From assembly GCA_027487815.1 (NCBI GenBank), contig JAIYCW010000067.1, positions 186,001 through 250,000 on the forward strand: a stretch of 64,000 bases of DNA, in the 5' to 3' direction. The position numbers and the translations under genes are program-made. This document shows positions 57,901 through 64,000 of the stretch, one piece after another (the stretch's first letter is position 1; each line of letters opens with the position of its first letter). Below the pieces are notes generated by a model, which did no database searches, was not told the origin of the DNA, and was given only the letters and a program-made list of their open reading frames with translations. The DNA comes from Burkholderiales bacterium (lineage in GTDB: Bacteria > Pseudomonadota > Gammaproteobacteria > Burkholderiales > Burkholderiaceae_E).

Positions 57901-60285
57901 GGCGCTCGCCTCGCTCACTGCATCCGGCAATTCAACGGTTTGAAGCTCGCTGTCATGAGTCGGTATCGGATCGAAGTCCTGGATCGCGGGTACCGACTCT
58001 GGAATCAGCTCGATCACGGTACCAGACACCTCCCGGCCCAGGCTTTGTGCACGTTGCGTCAGCGCATCCATGTCATAACCGGCCTGCGTGTCGATGCGAA
58101 TCAGCTCGATCCACTGCGAAAACGCCTCCTGCGCTTCAAGCACGAGCGCGACCATTTGCGCTGATGGTGCCAGCTCTTGAGCCAGCCAGAGATTAAGCAA
58201 TTGCTCAAAGGCCCATGCCTTGTTTCCAAACGTAGTCAGGCCAACCATCCGGCTGGAGCCTTTCAGGGTATGGAATCCCCGTCGAATGGTAACCAAGGAC
58301 TCTTGGGCCTGCGGAAACTGAATGAAGCCAGATTGCTCAAGACCTCGCGCTTGCTCGGCAATCGCCTGAGCAACCTCGGTTGCTTCCTCGATAAAGATGC
58401 CTACCAACTCTGCATCATGGTTTTGTGGCTCAGCGACCGGGGACTCCGTTGCGCTGACTGGCGCTGCCAGCTGGTGATGTGTTTCAGCAGGGGCCTGGCG
58501 CTCCGGCTCAACCATGGTCGAAACAGTTTGCAGTTCGGCCTGCAATTGGAATAGCGGATCTTCGATCAAACGGGTGACCGAGCCTTGGAGCATCCGGAAA
58601 GTTTCGCTTTGAGCGTCAAACTCAAAACGCTGGTGTTTGCTTGCGGGTTGTAGCAAGGCCTCTACGAAAAACCCCAGCACGCCCATGTTGCCAGCAAGAG
58701 TCTCAAAGCTGCGTGCGTCTGCACTGTCGGCACTGGACCCGGCGGTTTGGCGGGCCATGGATTGCGCGGCCAGTCGGGCTTGTTCATGCCCAAGCACCAT
58801 AAACGCGCCCGCGGTCTGTTCAAGCAAGCGAGCGGCCTCTTGCAGGCCTTCGATTTGCGCGGTATCCCGGAAATAGGCGTCGAGTGCGCTTTCGGCCTGC
58901 TTGAGCGAGCTTTGCAGCTCACGCACAAAACTGATAATGGTGCCGCGCTCTTCAGCGGCTTGGCTGAACCGCTTGAGCCATGGAGGCATGGGCAACTCTT
59001 GCTCGGGTTGCGCTGTAAAGAGCACCAGGCGTTTTCCGAGTTCAGCGCAATGGGCGTCAAGCTGTGCAAGCTCATGCGCCGGCTGCTGGAACACATGCTC
59101 GACAAAAAGAATCGCACTTGCACCCTCAATGGCCAAAGCTTCCAGCCCTTTGGGATTTAATCCATTGCCGCCCAAAACCTTGCGAACCTCTTCAAGGCTT
59201 TGCATCAAGTAGCCAAGGCCGGGCAAAGTGAGGCGCTCAAGCGCAACATTGAAGCGCGCAAGCGCATCGTTTAATGCCTGCGCATCGCTACCGCTGCCAA
59301 GCCATTGGCCTTTGGCTGCACGAGCGATCTTTTCCCACGCAAGCTTGACCTCAAGGATGGCTTCATGGGCTTTGCGCCGAAATCGCAGATCCTGGGTAGC
59401 GTAACGCCGCGTTTCATAATCTTCCGGCGCGATGGTGGGCAACTGCCATGCGGCTTTTGTCTCGTCGACCATCGGCACACCGCGGGGCACACACGCGATT
59501 GCAAACAGCAGGTCGGAAAACAAACGATCGGCAATCGGTTGTTGCTCGAGCGTGGCGCGCACCTGCAGATTCAAGCGAGCGAGCAGCCGCTTGTTGTAGA
59601 CATCCTCAGGCGTTTTTCCTGACTGGAAGCTCGCCATGAAGACCAATACGAGCTGCCAGAACTGGCGTTGATTCTGCGCGCCTTTCCATTGGGTCATCAG
59701 CGAGATCGCACCGGCCATATATTCGCCACCGCGGCGCGCATCATTTTCCTTGAGGTGCTTGAGCAGACCGCGCTCAAACTGCTGCCGAATTTGCAGCGGA
59801 TCCACCTCTTCATTCACTGGCAGCGTCGCGGCAAACCTTGGTCTGCGGGAAAGATCGGGGAAATACAGATCAGCTGGATGGATTCGCTTGGCTCCGCGCG
59901 CCTCAAGCAAATCACGCAAGTAAGGAAACAGACTAAGCGCGCTGACCTCGGAGCCTGCCAAAAGCGCCTCAAGATATTCAGTGGCCGACCGGAAAGCGGC
60001 ACCAAGCAGGCTTAGCGATTGCGCAGTGAGCGCCTGTTCGCCTTGCTCCACTGCATTGACCAGAGCCTCGGCCTCGCTTGTCAGAAGCGACACACCCGGT
60101 ACATCAACCACCTGCAATGCACCATGGGCCTGATGGAGTGAATTGCGGGCCATTCGCAGCAGATCAATCCCGGATTGATCGCTCGCAAGATAGCTTTCCA
60201 GCTGCTGCTCGGCGGAATCCAGACACTGCCGAATTTCGCCCAAACACCAGCTCAAGGTCACCAAATCGGGGAGGTTATGCATCAT
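54886..60285 (-). CDS. chpA: ChpA/PilL-type hybrid chemotaxis histidine kinase
   Basis: A 1799-residue kinase controlling type IV pilus twitching motility. An N-terminal region with a degenerate Hpt-like helix (LHQAHGAL, about residue 50) is followed by three clear Hpt domains: FHTLKGSS near 669, AHSLAGAG near 872 and LHTVKGGA near 1045. A coiled dimerisation segment follows, then a CheA ATPase domain ([12 protein letters not shown] near 1372, [10 protein letters not shown] near 1478), a CheW-like domain (about 1510-1640) and a C-terminal receiver ([11 protein letters not shown], phospho-Asp in [11 protein letters not shown] near 1718). P. aeruginosa ChpA is longer (about 2470 residues) with more phosphotransfer sites. 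It overlaps pilJ by ATGA and is the last gene of the operon. Confidence 0.92.
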   Translation of the reverse strand: MMHNLPDLVTLSWCLGEIRQCLDSAEQQLESYLASDQSGIDLLRMARNSLHQAHGALQVVDVPGVSLLTSEAEALVNAVEQGEQALTAQSLSLLGAAFRSATEYLEALLAGSEVSALSLFPYLRDLLEARGAKRIHPADLYFPDLSRRPRFAATLPVNEEVDPLQIRQQFERGLLKHLKENDARRGGEYMAGAISLMTQWKGAQNQRQFWQLVLVFMASFQSGKTPEDVYNKRLLARLNLQVRATLEQQPIADRLFSDLLFAIACVPRGVPMVDETKAAWQLPTIAPEDYETRRYATQDLRFRRKAHEAILEVKLAWEKIARAAKGQWLGSGSDAQALNDALARFNVALERLTLPGLGYLMQSLEEVRKVLGGNGLNPKGLEALAIEGASAILFVEHVFQQPAHELAQLDAHCAELGKRLVLFTAQPEQELPMPPWLKRFSQAAEERGTIISFVRELQSSLKQAESALDAYFRDTAQIEGLQEAARLLEQTAGAFMVLGHEQARLAAQSMARQTAGSSADSADARSFETLAGNMGVLGFFVEALLQPASKHQRFEFDAQSETFRMLQGSVTRLIEDPLFQLQAELQTVSTMVEPERQAPAETHHQLAAPVSATESPVAEPQNHDAELVGIFIEEATEVAQAIAEQARGLEQSGFIQFPQAQESLVTIRRGFHTLKGSSRMVGLTTFGNKAWAFEQLLNLWLAQELAPSAQMVALVLEAQEAFSQWIELIRIDTQAGYDMDALTQRAQSLGREVSGTVIELIPESVPAIQDFDPIPTHDSELQTVELPDAVSEASALYAASGVELPLEFLASSIGLPATEQPAESQVVIGERSVSRALFEIFMAEAQDRISAMQQVVEVGQVNDDASIETAVRSAHSLAGAGALVGLGSVRSMSLALEETLNVWRECFGWVGDEPAAQMRPAIDGLHRMLHQVAAGAEPGLDDVLLVDLANLQAQMRSHTAVAAAPVSEFAEQSEVKFDAPEAALDLDAQAEVADSAGLKDEIDQELASIFFVEAQDILPGVGEQLAQWQSQPDDMSLGQSVMRGLHTVKGGARMAGAMRLGQTLHEMETEVEDLLALGRGNAATVDELIQRFDKVMVHFEHLVSGEPMPVEEVLEISGINSALQSGSAEFADTAPLPELGSLGTDRADVVHENTLPERDHQPAEPVQATAQASVVKTPAVALPQTAHAAHLLRVRADLLDRIVNEAGEVSIARSRLDNELTNIRQALSELTENVHRLRTQLREVEIQAESQIEAQLAQHKDQDRNFDPLEFDRYTRFQELTRMLAESVNDVATVQQNAHRNLEAATADLKRQGQSMRELQQHLMQVRMVQFGSMADRLYRVVRQASKDAGKRVNLDVVGAAAEMDRNVLERMVAPIEHLLRNSVAHGIEAREVRLAAGKPEVGQLGLRVEQQGNEVVLAFSDDGAGLNMPRIRARAIEQGLISASAELSDAETAQLIFAPGFSTAAQVTELAGRGVGMDVVRATVTDLGGRIEIETEAGMGTVFTVRLPLSLALAQVTLVSAGTHHYAINTSAIEQVIPMKPQQLAEVHRAGHVVHGSERVPVHYLGHLTLGEDATPTAQHQSPVLVVQLGTERVALHVDAVGRNQEVVIKHVGVQIAAVPGVAGATILGDGEIVLIINPLQLANTLHSNTLAHVDAMVQAAIAELPPTVMVVDDSVTVRKVTQRLLSREGYQVQLAKDGLDALRQLEEQRPDVMLLDIEMPRMDGFDLARNLRADPRFASLPIIMISSRTGDKHRGIAQSIGVNHFLGKPYDEDSLLHLIQRYVDQKRLSQTSDFTTV

Positions 60286-62561
60286 GCCACCTTGAAGCGC
60301 GCAGCGGAGCGCTTGAGTTCCTGGGCAAGCTCTGCGAGTTGGCGGATCGAGCCGGCTGTTTGTAAAGTACCTTCGCTGGTTTGCTCGGTCACCAGCAAGA
60401 TTCGCTGGATGCTTTGCGCGACGGTTCCGGCGGAGGCCGCCTGCTTGGATGTGCTGCTGGCGAAGTGCTCAATCATTTCGCCCAGTTGATTCGATACTCG
60501 CGCGATATCCACCAAAGCGCGGCCTGCATCATCTGACAAGCGCGTTCCTTCGACTACACCCTGAGTGCTTCGCTCCATAGCGGCTACCGCATCCTGGGTG
60601 TCGGCCTGGATGGTTTTGATCAATGCCGCGATTTGCTTGGTTGCCTCACCTGAGCGTTCGGCCAGGCGTTGTACCTCTTCAGCAACGATAGTGAACCCGC
60701 GCCCGGCTTCACCCGCAGATGCTGCCTGGATGGCTGCATTAAGCGCCAGCACGTTGGTTTGTTCGGTGATATCGGAAATCAGCTCCACAATCTCGCCAAC
60801 TTCCTGGGATGACTCCCCCAGGCGCTTGATGCGCTTGGCAGTATCCTGGATTTGATCGCGAATGCTGTTCATGCCACTGATCGCGTTTTGCACCGCGCGG
60901 CCACCTTCCTGAGAAACTTTGACGGATTGCCGCGCAACATGCGTGGACTCCGAGGCTCGAGCGGAGACCTCATTGATCTGCTGCGCCATGCGCAACACCG
61001 CTTCACCAGTTTCGCGAATCTCGCGCGATTGCTGATCGGAAGCCGCCTGCAGGCTTGAAGCCGTCATTTGCGCCGTGCTGGAAGCGTCATTGACCAGCTC
61101 GGCCGTTGAGTTGATGCGAGCCACCAGGTTGCGCAACTCTTCCACCGTGTAATTCACCGAATCGGCGATCGCACCGGTAATGTCTTCAGACACAGTGGCC
61201 TGCACGGTAAGGTCGCCATCGGCCACCTCCTGAAGCTCGTTCATCAAGCGAAGAATGGCTGCCTGATTCTGATCGTTGGTGCGCTTGGCATCTTGCTCCA
61301 GACCCTGAGCAATCCGGCGCTGCTGCTCGGCTGCCTCGGCACGCTTGCTGCTCTCTCGGGTGTAACCACGCACGAGACTCAAAGCGGCCAGCAAAGCCAG
61401 CAGGCCGCAGCCCAATGCAAACATGCTGTTCCAGCTGCGGCTGCTCTCTGCAGTTCGAATTGCAGTTTGCAAGGCACTGAGCTGCGAACGCAAAACTTCA
61501 CTCTCGGTAAAAATCGCGAGTTCCGATTGCTTGGCGAGCACCAGCGGCTTGAGCCCATCCAGTACCTTTTGCATCTGCGGGGCGATAGCCCGTTCGAAGG
61601 CAACCAGTTCAACAAGCGCAAGCTTGCTTTCGGCATCGGTTAGTGCTGCAACCCTGAGCCGTTCACTACCGTTACCAAAGGCTGCCAGCAGATCGCGGAA
61701 ATACTGCAAATCATTGTCCAGAGTCCGGGCCGCCACATCAGTTGCACTTCGCACATCACTGAGCCGCGCAACATCATTGGCCAGTTTCTGGGTCAGCATG
61801 ACCAAATCCCCGGCAGCAGACACTTCCCGCGCACTCGCATTGGATTGAACCTTGTGGGCCGCAATAACTTGCGCGGCTTCCAGAGCGTTCTTGTTCTGGG
61901 CAAGCATGCTGGACGACAGCTGAGCCAGCGTGAGCACAAGTCCCGATTGATCCGCCAGTTGCTGAACCGCTGTATCGAGGGTTTTCCAGGAGGTGGTCAT
62001 CGATTTGCCATTGACACCTTGGGCCAGCGGAATACCCAAACCAAACATGGCGTCTTCGCCGCCAAAGGTTCCCAGAGCGGATATGGACTGGCTCAAAGCC
62101 TCGCGACTTTCCCGCAGCTGCTTGCCTGCCTCGGGCGTTCCCTGGATAAAGCCCGGGGTTGATTTGGCCAGACGCTGCGAATGCATCAAGGCATCGCCCA
62201 CCAGTTGGCTAAGCTGGGCGTGGTGCCCGGCCTGCTTCGAATCCAGGCCAAGAAAAACAAATGCTGCAGCTACTGCTACAGCCACCAGGGGTAGCGTAAT
62301 TTGCACCCTCAGCTTGAAACTCAGACGATCGAGCCAACGTACTTTTCGACCAGACAAAAGTTCCTCGTCCCGGCCTGACTTCCCGGGCGATGACTTGTCA
62401 AAAGCGCTGCCGGACTGTATCGCGGAGTCTTCACGATCAGTATCGCGCATGATCGAGACGGGTCCGTTGTCGGATGCAGGTAGCTTCGATTTCGTAGCTG
62501 CGGCCTTGCTTGAAGCAGGCTTGGGTTGACGACGCAACAGGCGGGTGGCCATTTCAATCAT
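60282..62561 (-). CDS. pilJ: Type IV pilus methyl-accepting chemotaxis protein PilJ
   Basis: A 759-residue membrane chemoreceptor for the Pil-Chp system. Two membrane helices ([14 protein letters not shown] near residue 95 and [17 protein letters not shown] near 385) enclose a periplasmic helical region of PilJ type. A HAMP segment and the signalling hairpin follow, with the conserved tip [21 protein letters not shown]. The first 70 residues are polar and cytoplasmic. The start is 62561 or 62552; AGG upstream favours 62561. It signals through the CheW-like PilI to ChpA. Confidence 0.92.
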   Translation of the reverse strand: MIEMATRLLRRQPKPASSKAAATKSKLPASDNGPVSIMRDTDREDSAIQSGSAFDKSSPGKSGRDEELLSGRKVRWLDRLSFKLRVQITLPLVAVAVAAAFVFLGLDSKQAGHHAQLSQLVGDALMHSQRLAKSTPGFIQGTPEAGKQLRESREALSQSISALGTFGGEDAMFGLGIPLAQGVNGKSMTTSWKTLDTAVQQLADQSGLVLTLAQLSSSMLAQNKNALEAAQVIAAHKVQSNASAREVSAAGDLVMLTQKLANDVARLSDVRSATDVAARTLDNDLQYFRDLLAAFGNGSERLRVAALTDAESKLALVELVAFERAIAPQMQKVLDGLKPLVLAKQSELAIFTESEVLRSQLSALQTAIRTAESSRSWNSMFALGCGLLALLAALSLVRGYTRESSKRAEAAEQQRRIAQGLEQDAKRTNDQNQAAILRLMNELQEVADGDLTVQATVSEDITGAIADSVNYTVEELRNLVARINSTAELVNDASSTAQMTASSLQAASDQQSREIRETGEAVLRMAQQINEVSARASESTHVARQSVKVSQEGGRAVQNAISGMNSIRDQIQDTAKRIKRLGESSQEVGEIVELISDITEQTNVLALNAAIQAASAGEAGRGFTIVAEEVQRLAERSGEATKQIAALIKTIQADTQDAVAAMERSTQGVVEGTRLSDDAGRALVDIARVSNQLGEMIEHFASSTSKQAASAGTVAQSIQRILLVTEQTSEGTLQTAGSIRQLAELAQELKRSAARFKVA

Positions 62562-62573
62562 TGCATGGGCCTA

Positions 62574-63125
62574 TCAGCGTTGTACTTTGAGAAACACATC
62601 ATCACGCAGCAACTCGGCAATATTGAGTTCGCGCCACAGCCGACCCTCGGCGTCGCGCCAACAAGCGCCCGACCAAGATCCGGTCTGCGCAGGCAGGCCT
62701 TGCTCGGCAGCATCTTGCGCGCCAATTTCGCTCCATTGCGCAGGGTTGTGCAGCCCCAGCATTCGAGTCACCAGAAGTGCGCTGTTGACTCCAAAGCGAT
62801 TGGATACCGCCAGCAAGCGGCAGTCCTTGTTGATGGGGGTAGGCCCCAAGCCCACAAAAGCGCTGAAATCGGTGACGGCATGAAGCACCCCACGCAAATT
62901 GGTCAAACCAAGCAACCAGCTCCGAGTATTGGGTACAGGGGTGATACTTCCACTTAGCGGAAGAATCTCTCCGGCATCTTCGAGGGCCACCAGGTAGCGT
63001 ACATGACCAACCAACAGGCCCAGGCGAGCAGTAATCTGCACCTCGGCCGCTTGCTCCAGACGCCTATCGAGCCGGCTCTGGAACTCCTCGCGAGTTGATG
63101 GTTCATGTTGCGCGATATCGTTCAT
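62574..63125 (-). CDS. pilI: CheW-like coupling protein PilI
   Basis: A 183-residue protein with a single CheW domain (about residues 30-170): VGHVRYLVALEDAGEILPLSG, VPNTRSWLLGLTNLRGV and a C-terminal CWRDAEGRLWRELNIAEL. It links the PilJ receptor to ChpA. Its start overlaps the pilH stop by ATGA, and pilJ follows after 12 bases. Confidence 0.9.
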   Translation of the reverse strand: MNDIAQHEPSTREEFQSRLDRRLEQAAEVQITARLGLLVGHVRYLVALEDAGEILPLSGSITPVPNTRSWLLGLTNLRGVLHAVTDFSAFVGLGPTPINKDCRLLAVSNRFGVNSALLVTRMLGLHNPAQWSEIGAQDAAEQGLPAQTGSWSGACWRDAEGRLWRELNIAELLRDDVFLKVQR

Positions 63126-63526
63126 GGAGCAGCAGGCGCTGCTGCGCGTAAAAGTTCGGTGAGTCGGCTCAGCAAATCATCAGTGCTGATGGGCTTAACC
63201 AGATAATCCCGCGCACCTTGGCGCAGGCCCCAGATTCGGTCAGTCTCATTACTCTTTGAGGAGCACAGGATGACCGGAATCGATTGGGTGAGTGGATCGC
63301 GAGACAAGGCACGAGTAGCCTGAAACCCGCTCAAGCCCGGCATCACCACATCCATCACCACCGCATCCGGCTTCTCAGCCAGGGCCTTCTCATAGGCCTC
63401 ATCACCTGTTTCAGCGGTTATGACGCGAAAACCGCGCTTGGCCAAAAAATCAGCCAAGTAAAAGCGTTCGGTCGGTGAATCATCGACCACCAGGATCTTT
63501 GCGCTGAGTGCTGCAGATGTGCTCAT
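63122..63526 (-). CDS. pilH: Twitching-motility response regulator PilH
   Basis: A 134-residue single receiver domain: ILVVDDSPTERFYLADFL, phosphoacceptor Asp in VVMDVVMPGLSG, Ser in ILCSSKS and Lys in YLVKPIS. PilH antagonises pilus extension signalling or acts as a phosphate sink in P. aeruginosa. The TERFYL feature is typical of PilH. It overlaps both neighbours by four bases. Confidence 0.9.
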   Translation of the reverse strand: MSTSAALSAKILVVDDSPTERFYLADFLAKRGFRVITAETGDEAYEKALAEKPDAVVMDVVMPGLSGFQATRALSRDPLTQSIPVILCSSKSNETDRIWGLRQGARDYLVKPISTDDLLSRLTELLRAAAPAAP

Positions 63527-63933
63527 ACTGCCGCCAGCAAATCGCGCCGACCAAACTCCGCAACTGCCTTGAGCAGGCTGTCCTTGGTGAATGGCTTGGT
63601 GAGGTACTGGTCCGAACCCACCATCCGGCCGCGGGCTCGATCAAACAAACCGTCTTTGGACGAAAGCATGATCACGGGCGTATTTGAAAATCGCGGGCTT
63701 TTCTTGATCAGCGCGCAGGTCTGATACCCATCCAGCCGTGGCATAAGAATGTCGCAAAACACAACATCCGGGCCATGATCGGCCAACTTGGACAACGCCT
63801 GGAATCCATCTTCAGCGGTGATGACTGTGCACCCCGCCTGGCCGAGAAAAATCTCGGCACTGCGCCGAATCGTATTGCTGTCGTCGATTACCATGACCTT
63901 AACACCGGTCAGGGTTTTGGTTGGATCTGCCAT
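63523..63933 (-). CDS. pilG: Twitching-motility response regulator PilG
   Basis: A 136-residue single receiver domain: VMVIDDSNTIRRSAEIFL, phosphoacceptor Asp in VFCDILMPRLDGYQ, Ser pair in IMLSSKDG and Lys in YLTKPFT. PilG promotes pilus extension. The SNTIRRSAEIFL sequence is characteristic of PilG. The first gene of the pilGHIJ-chpA operon, it follows the rubredoxin gene after a gap of about 30 bases. Confidence 0.92.
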   Translation of the reverse strand: MADPTKTLTGVKVMVIDDSNTIRRSAEIFLGQAGCTVITAEDGFQALSKLADHGPDVVFCDILMPRLDGYQTCALIKKSPRFSNTPVIMLSSKDGLFDRARGRMVGSDQYLTKPFTKDSLLKAVAEFGRRDLLAAV

Positions 63934-63963
63934 GCATCACCCCTGTGCGGGCAGATCCGGGGG

Positions 63964-64000
63964 TTAGATCTGCACCATTTCAAAATCATCTTTTCGCGCC
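63964..64000 (-). CDS. Rubredoxin, C-terminal end only
   Basis: The last 11 codons and stop of a gene entering from the right edge. They read ARKDDFEMVQI, the usual end of a one-domain rubredoxin, an iron-sulfur electron carrier. A rubredoxin gene directly before pilG is a common arrangement in Burkholderiales, which supports the call despite the short visible part. Confidence 0.7.
   Translation of the reverse strand, partial: ARKDDFEMVQI

Overview
The window reads as a chromosomal segment of a betaproteobacterium, most likely Burkholderiales. The gene neighbourhoods support this: rubredoxin-pilGHIJ-chpA, algH-ruvX-pyrR-pyrB-pyrX-plsC, and pcm-rhodanese-tolC next to waaA-waaC. I see no transposase, integrase, phage gene, CRISPR array or rRNA. 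Coding density is very high and no stretch over 300 bases lacks a gene; the longest gap (about 6541-6827) holds a tRNA-Gly. I recognise families from motifs in the translated sequence; no database search was run.

Layout. 1-8460: two lipoprotein genes (one cut by the left edge), pepN, fbp, a class II histone-deacetylase-like amidohydrolase, a lipoprotein of unknown function with a clear terminator, tRNA-Gly(CCC), trmB and uppP. 8509-11617: a LuxR-type response regulator and a 7TM-DISM hybrid histidine kinase. 11614-19012: a TetR regulator with a near-consensus promoter and an overlapping operator-like palindrome, then an RND pump (adaptor and transporter), a Pcm-like methyltransferase, a rhodanese and a TolC-type channel. 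19005-26016 (minus): LPS core and surface-glycan genes waaA, waaC, a shortened GlpD-like oxidoreductase, a phosphomannomutase/phosphoglucomutase, an O-antigen ligase-like protein and a Wzz-like protein.

26139-47856 is the centre of interest: a heteropolysaccharide (O-antigen or capsule type) locus. On the minus strand, about 19 kb (45851 down to 26980) holds seventeen genes that mostly overlap by a few bases. In transcription order they are: UDP-xylose synthase, a NeuA-type cytidylyltransferase, a CBS-NeuB-SAF-TIM-barrel fusion, pseB, pseC, pseF, pseG, a formyltransferase, pseI, a surface-carbohydrate protein, a Wzx-type flippase, a PhyH-type dioxygenase, a capsule-type transferase, a Wzy-like protein, a GT2 glycosyltransferase, a WbpV-like reductase and a WecA/WbpL-like initiator. 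wbpM diverges from this operon. Together the genes encode a pseudaminic-acid pathway in which a formyltransferase sits where the acetyltransferase PseH would be expected, a second nonulosonate synthase/activation pair built around an unusual fusion, a supply of UDP-xylose, and a WbpM/WbpV/WbpL-like route to a 6-deoxy-HexNAc initiating sugar. The inferred composition resembles the Pse-Xyl-FucNAc trisaccharide of Pseudomonas aeruginosa 1244, with an extra nonulosonate branch.

47903-64000: apaH, then plsC, pyrX, pyrB, pyrR, ruvX and algH on the minus strand, a photolyase on the plus strand, and the twitching-motility chemosensory operon pilG-pilH-pilI-pilJ-chpA on the minus strand. It is preceded by the last codons of a rubredoxin gene at the right edge.
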